Positions 1 through 7,336 are shown, counted from the stretch's first letter. The stretch is DNA of 14,340 nucleotides from Pseudomonadota bacterium (GCA_027295475.1 JAPUKV010000169.1:1-14340); one strand, 5' to 3'. Numbers and translations are program-made. Notes: generated by a model from the letters alone, not told the origin.

Positions 1-240
1 ATTGCAACGGTGCTGATCACCTGGACCGGGCTGACAACACCCGAGAAACTGGGTAAGGCGCGGCCATATGTTTTCCTGGCGGCATTCGTCGTCGGCATGT
101 TTCTTACGCCGCCCGATATCATCAGCCAGACGCTTCTCGCAATACCCGTCTATCTCTTGTACGAACTGGGTATCCTGTTGTCCAGGATATTCTCGGTCAG
201 ACAAAAAGACACCGGGGAAGAGGCGCAGCCGGGAGCCTAG
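1..240 (+). CDS. tatC: Sec-independent protein translocase TatC, C-terminal part (5' end outside window)
   Basis: TatC is the polytopic inner-membrane receptor of the twin-arginine translocase; it binds twin-arginine signal peptides of folded proteins and recruits TatA. The frame is open from base 1 and stops with TAG at 238-240, so only about 79 C-terminal residues are present and the true start lies upstream. The recognisable TatC stretch is a TTPEKL loop, then a hydrophobic helix, then LTPPD, then [16 protein letters not shown], which corresponds to the last two membrane helices. A short charged tail ([13 protein letters not shown]) follows, as is usual on the cytoplasmic end. The ATG-like codons inside this fragment are internal methionines or valines and should not be taken as starts. 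tatA and tatB are presumably just upstream. The family call is confident. Confidence 0.93.
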   Translation: MATVLITWTGLTTPEKLGKARPYVFLAAFVVGMFLTPPDIISQTLLAIPVYLLYELGILLSRIFSVRQKDTGEEAQPGA

Positions 241-256
241 CATCCCGTCGGCACCA

Positions 257-271
257 ACGGGCTAAGCCCGT
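257..271 (+). other. Short hairpin after tatC
   Basis: The arms acgggct (257-263) and agcccgt (265-271) could form a small GC-rich hairpin 17 bases after the tatC stop. No run of T follows, so it is not a convincing intrinsic terminator, although it is in the right place to mark the end of the tat transcript. The rest of the 241-464 gap has a G-rich stretch near 299-311 and an imperfect inverted repeat around 341-367 (ccgcaaaca and tgttt plus tgcgg). I could not assign a promoter there with confidence. Confidence 0.3.
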
Positions 272-464
272 GTTAAGTAAGGCGATTCTTGCAAATTGGC
301 CCGGGGGGGCCGGGCGCAGCGCAATACCCTGATGGTTGCGCCGCAAACAAAATAGTGTTTAATGCGGGGTCGGGTTACGGGGGAACGGGCCCGATCGGCG
401 TTGCGTCTTTATTCACTGGCGCCAATCCAGTTCTCAGGCGCATCCTGATCCGAGAGATTTGTCT

Positions 465-1982
465 ATGACTGATACCGCCATAACCGGTGACGCTGAAGCC
501 GGTGCACAAATGTTCGGCCACCCACGAGGGCTGGTTACCCTTTTCTTTACAGAGATGTGGGAGCGCCTGAGTTACTACGGCATGCGCGCCCTGTTGGTCT
601 TGTTCATGACAGATCAGATCATGAATGGCGGGATGGCCATGACCGACAAGACGGCGACAGCCATTTACGGAATCTACACCGCCGCCGTGTATCTTGTCGC
701 ACTGCCAGGCGGCTGGATTGCCGACCGGCTGCTAGGCGCACAACGCTCTGTATTTATCGGCGGCATTATCATCATGTCCGGCCACTTCGTTCTTGCGGTG
801 CCGTCGTTTTACACATTCTTCCTCGGCCTCCTGCTCGTCGTACTCGGTACCGGGCTGCTCAAGCCTAACGTCAGCGCCATCGTCGGTGAACTTTACGGGA
901 CTGGCGACGCCAGGCGTGATGCCGGTTTCACAATCTTTTACATGGGCATCAACCTCGGCGCTTTTCTCGGTCCGCTTATCTGCGGCTACCTTGGCCAGAG
1001 CCCGCAGTTTGGATGGCATTATGGGTTCGCCGCCGCCGGCGTCGGCATGTTATTCGGTGTCCTGCAATTTTGGTTGACGCGTCGTCATCTCGGCGAGGCT
1101 GGCAGGCTTCCGGCAACAACAGGTGACGCGACCCGCGATGCGCAAAGGCGCCGCAAGGGCTGGCTTATCGTTTCGCTTGCGATGCTTGCTGTCGTGATTA
1201 CGGCCGGCCTCGGATTGGGTGGCGCACTCACGTTTGACCCGGTGCGTATTGCTCAGCAAACGACCACCCTGATCGTCGTTATGGCATTGGCATACTTCGC
1301 GTATATACTTTTGTTTGGCGGGCTTGACACCGTAGAGAAAAAGCGCGTCGTCGTCATCATCATTTTGTTTTTCGGCGCAGCAATGTTCTGGTCCGGCTTT
1401 GAGCAGGCCGGCAGCTCGCTGAATCTCTTCGCTGACCGTTATACAGTGCTGAGTATCGGGTCATTCCCATTACTGTCCACGTGGTTTCAGTCACTGAATC
1501 CCGCCTTCATTATTATTTTCGCCCCGATGTATGCCTGGATGTGGGTTGCGCTGGCGAAACGGAATCTAAATCCCTCGACGCCCGCGAAATTCGGTATCGG
1601 CCTGATAATTCTTGCGCTTGGCTTCCTCGTCATGGTCGGCGCAGCGAATGTTGTGGCCGCAGGAAACCAGACCTTTCCAACCTGGCTCTTCTTTACTTAT
1701 CTTTTCCACACGCTTGGCGAACTCGCCCTGTCACCCGTCGGACTGTCGGCCACGACCAAGCTGGCACCGAAGAGATATGTCGGCCAGATGATGGGGATCT
1801 GGTTTCTGGGTGCGGCGCTGGGTAATGTCGTCGCCGGGCTGCTTGCCGGTGAGTTCGATGCCGAGAACGTGGCTTCGATGCCTGCACAGTACTTGCAGAT
1901 CGTGCTGACAACCGGGGGCGCCGGCCTGATACTGCTCTTGTTCACGAAGCCCATAAAGAAACTCATGGGTGGTATCGAGTAA
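465..1982 (+). CDS. POT/PTR2-family proton-dependent oligopeptide transporter
   Basis: Predicted inner-membrane symporter that imports di- and tripeptides with protons (POT branch of the major facilitator superfamily). At 505 residues it matches the usual length and is hydrophobic throughout, consistent with about 14 membrane helices. Diagnostic motifs are present: the proton-coupling ExxER motif at residues 30-34 (EMWER) followed by SYYGMRALL; the first PTR2 signature around GGWIADRLLGAQRSVFIGG; and the second signature FYMGINLGAFLGP. I chose the ATG at 465 because gagag at 452-456 lies 8 bases upstream; the in-frame TTG at 459 would leave almost no spacing. It stands alone on the plus strand, followed by a palindrome and a convergent Kazal-domain gene. 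Substrate preference cannot be read from sequence; peptide is the family default, and some members carry other solutes. Confidence 0.93.
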   Translation: MTDTAITGDAEAGAQMFGHPRGLVTLFFTEMWERLSYYGMRALLVLFMTDQIMNGGMAMTDKTATAIYGIYTAAVYLVALPGGWIADRLLGAQRSVFIGGIIIMSGHFVLAVPSFYTFFLGLLLVVLGTGLLKPNVSAIVGELYGTGDARRDAGFTIFYMGINLGAFLGPLICGYLGQSPQFGWHYGFAAAGVGMLFGVLQFWLTRRHLGEAGRLPATTGDATRDAQRRRKGWLIVSLAMLAVVITAGLGLGGALTFDPVRIAQQTTTLIVVMALAYFAYILLFGGLDTVEKKRVVVIIILFFGAAMFWSGFEQAGSSLNLFADRYTVLSIGSFPLLSTWFQSLNPAFIIIFAPMYAWMWVALAKRNLNPSTPAKFGIGLIILALGFLVMVGAANVVAAGNQTFPTWLFFTYLFHTLGELALSPVGLSATTKLAPKRYVGQMMGIWFLGAALGNVVAGLLAGEFDAENVASMPAQYLQIVLTTGGAGLILLLFTKPIKKLMGGIE

Positions 1983-2000
1983 TTACCAATAATTGCCGCA

Positions 2001-2056
2001 CAAAAAAGGTGTCAGGTTTATTTTTCTCGAAAAAAATAAACCTGACACCTTTTTTG
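2001..2056. repeat. 56-nt near-perfect palindrome between convergent genes (terminator-like or REP-like element)
   Basis: Arms 2001-2025 and 2032-2056 are perfectly complementary over 25 bp, with a 6-base centre (ctcgaa). Each arm contains the core ggtgtcaggttta between A/T-rich ends. It starts 18 bases after the transporter stop and ends one base before the stop of the opposing Kazal gene. Because the arms end in A or T runs, transcription from either side would make a strong hairpin followed by U's, so it can serve as a bidirectional intrinsic terminator. The ggtgtcagg core resembles palindromic repeats I recall as dispersed in environmental proteobacterial genomes, sometimes near IS200-like REP-associated transposases. 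That resemblance is recollection, not a search. Confidence 0.85.
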
Positions 2057-2057
2057 A

Positions 2058-3029
2058 TTATCGCCCCAGGCACTCTCCCGCATAAGCCAGCTCCTGGCCA
2101 GCATTTTCCATGAGGCACGCGTTGCTGTAAGTGTTGCCATCACGAGCACATACCGGTTGATAGACTCGCGGGCAGTTTTTTCCCTGTGCGTCGCAAAGTC
2201 CTGCGCGGAGAATTCTGGCGCCGTTGCGCTCCGCCTGGCAGGCGTTACCATAGGTCAGCCCGTCAAAGCCACAAACCGGGACGTACAGGTGTGGACACGC
2301 TCTGACATTACACGCGCCTTCGGTAAAAGTAGTAACGTCGGCTGCGCCAGCCTCGCAGGCATTGGCAAACGTCGTCCCGTCAGCGCTACATACCGGCACA
2401 TAAACTTTCGCGCAGTTCTTGACATCACAGACCCCGGTTCGCTGCACTGGTACGCGGTCGACATCGGCCTCGCATCGACTGGAATAGGTACGCGCGTTCA
2501 TGCCACAAACCGGCTCGTAAATTCTCGGGCACCCGCTCACCGTGCAGGCCCCCAGGCTGGCAATTTCGATGCCGGCACTCAAAGCCAGGCACTCGTTGCT
2601 GTAGGTGATGCCATCGACCCCGCAAACCGGGTCCACCTCCTCCGTACACGCTTCGGCAATCTCGGGACATAGCCCCTGCGATACGACAGCGACACCGGCT
2701 GCCTCGGCAAAACATTCATTGCTGTAGCTGTTGCCATCCATGCCGCAGACCGGCTCGAATTCTTCGCTGCAGGCCGCAGCGTCCGCACAGATACCCCTGG
2801 ATGCGACATCCACGCCTGCCACCCGGGCCATGCAGTCGTTACTGTAGGTCTTGCCGTCCACACCACATACGGGGTCATACTGCATGGTGCACGCCATTTC
2901 CTCGACCCTGAGCGTCGTCGACTCACCGATGTTCGTTTCTTCGGCAAGGCACAGATTGCCTGCAGCGAAATACAGAGCGATGCCGGGCAAGAAAATCTGT
3001 CTAAATGTTTTGTCTGTGCTGTATTTCAT
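2058..3029 (-). CDS. Secreted multi-domain Kazal-type serine protease inhibitor-like protein (seven tandem domains)
   Basis: A 323-residue protein with an N-terminal signal sequence (hydrophobic core about residues 12-29; likely cleavage after CLA near 29; no proper lipobox) and then seven tandem Kazal-like domains. First and last cysteines are at 47/81, 87/121, 128/162, 167/201, 206/240, 245/279 and 286/320. Every domain is exactly 35 residues with spacing C-x7-C-x10-C-x14-C. Each has a PVC motif, and most have DGxTYxNxC after it. Compared with classical six-cysteine Kazal domains, the first and fifth cysteines are absent. Kazal domains block serine proteases by presenting a rigid loop; by homology the P1 residues here would be M, E, E, R, K, H and R. 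Likely periplasmic or extracellular, possibly protecting the cell from trypsin-like proteases; target unknown. The ATG at 3029 has no clear Shine-Dalgarno sequence. Family call firm, function inferred. Confidence 0.9.
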   Translation of the reverse strand: MKYSTDKTFRQIFLPGIALYFAAGNLCLAEETNIGESTTLRVEEMACTMQYDPVCGVDGKTYSNDCMARVAGVDVASRGICADAAACSEEFEPVCGMDGNSYSNECFAEAAGVAVVSQGLCPEIAEACTEEVDPVCGVDGITYSNECLALSAGIEIASLGACTVSGCPRIYEPVCGMNARTYSSRCEADVDRVPVQRTGVCDVKNCAKVYVPVCSADGTTFANACEAGAADVTTFTEGACNVRACPHLYVPVCGFDGLTYGNACQAERNGARILRAGLCDAQGKNCPRVYQPVCARDGNTYSNACLMENAGQELAYAGECLGR

Positions 3030-3117
3030 CGCAGCGGATTATTACAAAGTTCCGGATCTTAGATCGATTTTCGTTTCGCGGGTTCACTTTGCCTGTCGAA
3101 ACCGGCAATGCGGGCGA

Positions 3118-3340
3118 TCAAGCCGGCACTGCGCTTCCCCAGTAATTGTAAGAAAGAATTCGCAGGCCCGGGATATACATGCGTTCATCGTTAAGGAAGA
3201 TTCAAGCCGCTGCCAATACCGATCTCGAGGACATCGCCTTCCGCAAGCGGCACGATCTTCTCCCGCTGTTTCCGGCATGGCTTGGTCGAACAGGCAAGGT
3301 CGGTCACGTGTGGAAGTATTCGTTGCTCGTACCAGCTCAT
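3118..3340 (-). pseudogene. Class I SAM-dependent methyltransferase remnant with internal deletion
   Basis: Reading the minus strand from the ATG at 3340 gives 49 residues beginning MSWYEQRILPHVTDLAC and ending with the SAM-binding glycine motif VLEIGIGSGLNLP, then TAA at 3193-3191. This looks like the N-terminus of a small class I methyltransferase family of roughly 205-215 residues. A few bases later, in another frame (3180 to 3118), is MYIPGLRILSYNYWGSAVPA followed by TGA, which looks like the C-terminus of the same family. The roughly 140 residues expected between them are missing and the frame changes across the junction, so the gene is an internally deleted pseudogene. The start overlaps the yibQ stop (ATGA, 3337-3340), so it was probably the last, translationally coupled gene of the envC-ctp-yibQ operon. 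The remainder of the gap, 3030-3117, shows no gene and probably holds the Kazal-gene promoter. Confidence 0.75.
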
Positions 3341-4146
3341 CGCATTTCCTCGCTCGCCCGGCTTACCGGACCTGTCGCCAGCACGGCGTTGCCTGTCAAC
3401 TGTTTGTGCTTTAGCAATACTAACTCGTTTATGCTGATGAGCTCGATACCCTCATCGCGAAGTTTGGGTATTTCCCGTTCCAGTAAAGCCAGTGTCGCGG
3501 GATAGGGATGGCCTATGCCGACGGCCGTGCCCCTTTTCTTCGCCAGTTCCTTTAATCGCCTGAATTCCCGTGCAACGGTTTCCGGTGAACGATCAGGGTC
3601 CAGGAATACATCTCTCTTAACTGCTGGTACGCCGGTTTCTTTTGCAAGCTGCAGGGCGACACTTTTGTGCGTGGTGTAGCTGTCTACGAAAACCAGGTTG
3701 CCATGCGTATGTATTTCTTCCATCAGCCAGGCCATGTGCCCCGGGTGGCGGGTCAGCAGGCTGCCACGATGGCTGTTCACTCCAATCGCATGCGGGACCG
3801 ATTTCAGATTTGCGGAAAAGGCGCTTGCAAGCTGGTCCCTGTCCATATCCAGCAGAATCGCGCCGGGCTCTGTGGGGCGGTCCTCTGACATAGCCTCGAG
3901 GGGCAGATGCAGCAGCACCTCCTTGCCGTTGGCGAAAGCGGCTTCTGCCAGGAGTGTCGCACGGGGAGTGCCTGGCAGAATTGCACAGGCGACGGGGCCT
4001 GGCAGGTCAATGGATCGCTGCCCCGCTTCGAGCTGGTAGCCAAGATCGTCAATGATGATGGCTATGCGCGGCACCGCTGGAGCTGCCGCGGCCATGCCAG
4101 GCAAGGCGAATGAAGCGCCGAGAACAAGCCAAAGGCGGCCGGTCAT
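3337..4146 (-). CDS. yibQ: Divergent polysaccharide deacetylase family protein (YibQ-like)
   Basis: A 269-residue predicted periplasmic protein of the divergent polysaccharide deacetylase family. A signal peptide (about residues 1-22, ending GMAAAA) precedes a deacetylase-like fold with the family motifs PRIAIIIDDLG, the strand-loop AILPGTP, LLHLPLEA, a GVNSHRGS segment, and the late GIGHPYPATL motif. Relatives usually carry NNHMGS where this protein has NSHRGS, so one metal-site-region asparagine and the following methionine differ; whether it still acts on a sugar polymer is open. The ATG overlaps the stop of ctp (4143-4146), and its own stop overlaps the start of a methyltransferase remnant, so the three were one translationally coupled unit. 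In E. coli yibQ follows envC, which supports a role in envelope or peptidoglycan maintenance. Enzymatic activity of this family is not well established. Confidence 0.88.
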   Translation of the reverse strand: MTGRLWLVLGASFALPGMAAAAPAVPRIAIIIDDLGYQLEAGQRSIDLPGPVACAILPGTPRATLLAEAAFANGKEVLLHLPLEAMSEDRPTEPGAILLDMDRDQLASAFSANLKSVPHAIGVNSHRGSLLTRHPGHMAWLMEEIHTHGNLVFVDSYTTHKSVALQLAKETGVPAVKRDVFLDPDRSPETVAREFRRLKELAKKRGTAVGIGHPYPATLALLEREIPKLRDEGIELISINELVLLKHKQLTGNAVLATGPVSRASEEMR

Positions 4147-5369
4147 TCTGCTTTGCTTTGCATCACGCTCTTGGGTGTAAGCAACGATAGTGCTTCCTGT
4201 AGCTGCGCATCGTGCTCATGATCGGCGCTTGCATGAAAGCTGATTTCGGCTGGCTGCCGCGTTTCTTCGACCACGACATCCGGGAATATGCCTTTTTCGT
4301 GTATGGAATCGCCGGACGGCGTGTAGAAACGGGACGTCGTCAATTTTATCGCCCGGCCTCTGGACAGCGGCATGACCGTTTGCACGAGCCCTTTACCAAA
4401 TGTCGAGGTGCCGACAACCATCGCGCGATTATGGTCTTGCAACGCGCCGGCGACGATCTCGGACGCCGATGCGGAACCACTATTGACCAGCACGATCATG
4501 CCGGCGCCGTCGAGCACGTCTCCACGGTTCGCCTTTCTCGTAAAGCGAGACTCCGCCGTCCGACCGTCCGCCACCACGATAATGCCCGCGTCAAGGAAAA
4601 GATCAGATACGTCAATGGCTGAATCGAGAACGCCGCCCGGATTGTTTCTCAGGTCGAGTATCAGGCCATCCAGCATGCCGTCTTTTCGATCCTGCATGTC
4701 GTCAATTGCCTGGCTCAGTTCCTTCGCCGTCGAATCGTTGAACTGGCTGACACGAACATAGCCGACTCCGGACTGCAGGATTTCGTGGCTAACGCTTGCG
4801 ACCCGAATGCTTTCCCGCCGCAGCTCAAAAATAATCGGCCTTTCCTCGTTCTCCCGGGTCACCGTGACCGTGACGCTCGTTCCCGCACGGCCACGCATTT
4901 TTGCAATCGTCTCGTGCAGATGATCCGAAGTGACGATCTTGCCGTCTACGGCGATAATTGTATCGCCGCCAAGAATCCCGGCGCGTTCAGCCGGCGTATT
5001 GTCTATCGGTGCGACGACAATGACGACCCCGTCCTCTGCGCTGACTTCGAGCCCGACACCGGAGTAGCTGCCGGTCGTGCTGATACGTATATCCTGATAC
5101 TCCTCAGCATCGAGATACTGCGAATGGTCATCCAGATCGGACACCATGCCCCGAAGCGCACTCTCCAGCAGTACGTCGTCATCGACCGGCTCGACGTAAT
5201 TTTGCTTGACGCGCTGCATCACTTCAGCGAACAGGCGGGCCTGTTCCCAGGAAAGTTCTCCGGACTCCAGCTTGTCACGTGTGGCCAGTACACCACCGCC
5301 CAGCGACAGGCTGAGAGCCATTGCTGTACCGATGATCACCACCAGAATACCTCTGGTTTTCAATGACAT
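4143..5369 (-). CDS. ctpA: S41-family carboxyl-terminal processing peptidase (CtpA-like)
   Basis: Periplasmic serine protease that recognises and trims or degrades proteins from their C-terminus. The 408-residue product has an N-terminal membrane or signal segment (about 7-29), a helical region, a PDZ domain (about 100-185, with GVGLEVSAEDG and PAERAGILGGD), and the S41 catalytic core. The Ser/Lys dyad is visible: Ser301 in NSGSASASEIVAGALQD and Lys326 in GTSTFGKGLVQ, the same 25-residue spacing as in E. coli Prc. I chose the ATG at 5369 because aggaga lies 5 bases upstream; an in-frame GTG at 5387 would put that ribosome-binding site inside the gene. It lies between envC and yibQ, as in Pseudomonas, where CtpA degrades peptidoglycan hydrolases; a similar role is an inference here. 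The 161-base gap after envC may contain its own promoter. Confidence 0.93.
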   Translation of the reverse strand: MSLKTRGILVVIIGTAMALSLSLGGGVLATRDKLESGELSWEQARLFAEVMQRVKQNYVEPVDDDVLLESALRGMVSDLDDHSQYLDAEEYQDIRISTTGSYSGVGLEVSAEDGVVIVVAPIDNTPAERAGILGGDTIIAVDGKIVTSDHLHETIAKMRGRAGTSVTVTVTRENEERPIIFELRRESIRVASVSHEILQSGVGYVRVSQFNDSTAKELSQAIDDMQDRKDGMLDGLILDLRNNPGGVLDSAIDVSDLFLDAGIIVVADGRTAESRFTRKANRGDVLDGAGMIVLVNSGSASASEIVAGALQDHNRAMVVGTSTFGKGLVQTVMPLSRGRAIKLTTSRFYTPSGDSIHEKGIFPDVVVEETRQPAEISFHASADHEHDAQLQEALSLLTPKSVMQSKAE

Positions 5370-5487
5370 ATGCTTCTCCTGTGGCACCGCCGGGCATCGG
5401 CTGGGGGCCTCCTGGCAGGCTGTTCGCCAGGCCCGATTGACGATAGCACAGGCCGGGAGGCCGTGACACGATGCAGCCGCCTTGCGC

Positions 5488-5504
5488 GGACTCTGCGCGG
5501 CAGA
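5488..5504 (+). repeat. 17-nt direct repeat, copy 1, containing tctgcgcggcaga palindrome
   Basis: The 17 bases ggactctgcgcggcaga occur here, in the gap between envC and ctp, and again in the same orientation at 7336-7352 just after yibN. The inner 13 bases form an inverted repeat (tctgc, 3-base centre, gcaga). I know no named element with this sequence. It may be a protein-binding site, a decayed mobile-repeat end or chance. Confidence 0.6.
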
Positions 5505-5530
5505 TATCTCAGCCGCGAACCAGACTTCGT

Positions 5531-6712
5531 CTAGCCCTCTTTGGGCCGCTTTGTAATCCAGCGCCTCGGGTCGACCGGGCGCGTTCCCTGACGAATTTCG
5601 AAGTAAAGGCTTGCCTGTTGCTGCCCGCCACTGTCGCCAACCGTTGCAATGACATCACCGGGCGCCACCCACTCACCCCCGGTTTTCAGGATGGTTTCGT
5701 TGTATCCGTACAGCGTCATGAAACCCTCGCCATGATCGATGATAACCAGCAGCCCCATACCGGCCAGCCAGTCAGCGAAGACCACCCGACCATGATAGAC
5801 GGCACGGACTTCGCGCCCCCGGGGTGCCGCCAAGACTACGCCGTTCCATTTCAGGCGACCACGTGCCCGCGGCTGTCCGAAATCATGCATCAGGCGGCCC
5901 GCGACGGGCCAGGTCAGTCGGCCTTTTAGCTGGCTGAACGGCTCTTCTGAAGTGATTGGATAATCGGACAGGATGCTGGTTAGCTCCGCGACCAGGCGGG
6001 CCAGATCCTTCTCCTCTGCGGCGAGGCGCTCGATTTCGCTTCCTTCCTGTTCGATTTTCGACTTGAGTACGAGCAGAAGATCCTGACGCTTTTCCTGCTC
6101 CTTGTTCAGCTCCACAAGCTCGGCGTATCTTGCCCTCGCGAAGCCCGCCAGCCGGTTCTCTTCCTCGGCCGCTTTCTGCTGCAGCTCGGCCAGTTCATCG
6201 ATATATCGTTTTACTTTTCCAATGTTGTGGCCCCGGTAGTCACTGAGATAGCGGTAATAGACCATCATGCGACCGGCGGTCGCCGGGTCTTGCTGGTTGA
6301 GCAACAGCTTGATTCGCTCCTGATTGCCGCTCTGGTACGCAGCGCGAACCTGCGCTGCGAGCTGGCCCGATTCCTGCTCGAGTTCCGCTTCCCGCGCTGA
6401 GCGTTTTTGCTCGAGTTCCGCTTTTCTTTTCTCGCTGAACTGCCTCAGTCTCCCGATCTCTTTCAGGCGAATGCGTTTTTCGGATATTCGTACTTCCGCT
6501 TGCTGTAGATCGCTCGTCAGGCGGTCCCTGTCGGCCGCTCGCTTATCCATGCTTTTCTTGAGCGTCGAGATCTTCTCCCGTACGTTCTCGAGCTCGCGCT
6601 CTTTGACCCTGGCCAGCCCCCCCTCATCCTCCTGTGCCAGCCCCGGGGCCACGAGGCCGGACGCCAGGATCAAAGCAAGAATGCCTTGCCAAATTGAGCC
6701 CCGAAGAGTCAT
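5531..6712 (-). CDS. envC: Murein hydrolase activator EnvC (coiled coil plus degenerate LytM/M23 domain)
   Basis: Periplasmic factor that activates N-acetylmuramoyl-L-alanine amidases at the division septum. The 393-residue product has a signal peptide (about 1-26), a long charged coiled coil (about 30-250, rich in E, K, R and Q), and a C-terminal LytM/M23 domain (about 262-393). The domain keeps the fold signature (GRLMHDFGQPR, GVVLAAPRG, GDVIATVGDSGG, SLYFEIRQGTRPVDP) but not the zinc ligands: the HxxxD motif is replaced by NGVVL, HLHFE has become SLYFE, and LYAH is LYGY. The same losses occur in E. coli EnvC, which is an activator and not a hydrolase. It is the first gene of the minus-strand cluster with ctp and yibQ. 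The ATG at 6712 has only a weak AAGGA-like site far upstream, so the exact start is less certain. Confidence 0.92.
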   Translation of the reverse strand: MTLRGSIWQGILALILASGLVAPGLAQEDEGGLARVKERELENVREKISTLKKSMDKRAADRDRLTSDLQQAEVRISEKRIRLKEIGRLRQFSEKRKAELEQKRSAREAELEQESGQLAAQVRAAYQSGNQERIKLLLNQQDPATAGRMMVYYRYLSDYRGHNIGKVKRYIDELAELQQKAAEEENRLAGFARARYAELVELNKEQEKRQDLLLVLKSKIEQEGSEIERLAAEEKDLARLVAELTSILSDYPITSEEPFSQLKGRLTWPVAGRLMHDFGQPRARGRLKWNGVVLAAPRGREVRAVYHGRVVFADWLAGMGLLVIIDHGEGFMTLYGYNETILKTGGEWVAPGDVIATVGDSGGQQQASLYFEIRQGTRPVDPRRWITKRPKEG

Positions 6713-6830
6713 GGCACGAAGTCTAAATCCTTTGGCGCCCGGTGAGAAAGACCAGTGTGTGATCTCGAAATGGGGCCTGGCTACAGGTCCTGGTTCGTCC
6801 CTAGCCTGCAGGTGTGCCGGCGGCCAGCGC

Positions 6831-6839
6831 TGTTATAAT
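6831..6839 (+). promoter_or_regulatory. Extended -10 promoter for yibN-grxC-secB-gpsA
   Basis: The bases tgttataat match a consensus sigma-70 extended -10 element (TG, one base, TATAAT). They lie 53 bases upstream of the yibN ATG, in the gap between the divergent envC and yibN genes. No good -35 box is present at the usual spacing (ggtgtg near 6811-6816), which is tolerated with an extended -10. Transcription would start near 6846. Inferred from sequence only. Confidence 0.6.
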
Positions 6840-6892
6840 GCCTGTCTTTTTCCGGCGCATGATCGCCCCAAACGATTTCCCTTACCCGAATA

Positions 6893-7336
6893 ATGAACAC
6901 TTATCTGGAATTTGCCGGTAACCACCCCTTGCTCGTCGGTGCGCTGGCGTTTAGCTTCTTTCTCCTGGTTTTCACCGAGCTGCAGCGCAAGGCCCGCGGC
7001 CTGACCAATATTGAGCCGCAGGACGCCGTCAAGCTGATCAATTCGGATGCGGTCGTTATCGACCTGCGCAACGCAGAGGCCTTCGCCAGGGGTCATATCG
7101 TCAACGCCAAGAACATTCCTTTCGACGAACTTCAGGCCAACAAGGACAAGATCGCCAAGTACGCGAAGAAGGCCATTGTCGCCGTCTGTGATGGCGGCAT
7201 GACATCTGGCAAGGTGGTCGAATCCATGCGCAAGTCCGGCATCGAAAACGTTTATGGCCTGAAGGGCGGTATCAGCGCATGGACACAGGCGAATCTCCCC
7301 CTTGTGACTGCCAAGAAGACCAAAAGTAAGTCCTAG
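6893..7336 (+). CDS. yibN: Membrane-anchored rhodanese-like protein YibN
   Basis: A 147-residue rhodanese-domain protein with one N-terminal membrane helix (about residues 13-29). The single rhodanese domain (about 40-135) has VIDLRNAEAFARGHIVNAKNIP and the active-site loop VCDGGMTSGK, with the catalytic-type cysteine at position 99, so it could carry a persulfide or act as a thiol sulfurtransferase. A basic tail (KKTKSKS) ends the protein. It is the first gene of a plus-strand block with grxC, secB and gpsA, the classical gammaproteobacterial order, driven by the extended -10 promoter upstream. The physiological substrate is not known; recent views place YibN near membrane biogenesis, but nothing in this sequence settles that. 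The start is set by the membrane anchor. Confidence 0.93.
   Translation: MNTYLEFAGNHPLLVGALAFSFFLLVFTELQRKARGLTNIEPQDAVKLINSDAVVIDLRNAEAFARGHIVNAKNIPFDELQANKDKIAKYAKKAIVAVCDGGMTSGKVVESMRKSGIENVYGLKGGISAWTQANLPLVTAKKTKSKS

Noticed and set aside
257..271. Intrinsic terminator for tatC
   Set aside because: Short stem with minimal loop and no T run; kept only as a low-confidence hairpin.
2058..3029. CRISPR-like or tandem DNA repeat array
   Set aside because: The regular spacing comes from diverged protein domains in one reading frame; the DNA units are not identical and have no spacer pattern.
3084..3278. Open frame of 64 codons on the minus strand between yibQ and the Kazal gene
   Set aside because: It reads across the methyltransferase remnant in a different frame and resembles no protein; the two methyltransferase-like ends explain this stretch better.
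2058..6712. Kazal protein, methyltransferase remnant and envelope genes as a new defence system
   Set aside because: The envC-ctp-yibQ group is a conserved housekeeping cluster, and the Kazal gene lies beyond its end with a separate upstream gap; nothing ties them into one system.
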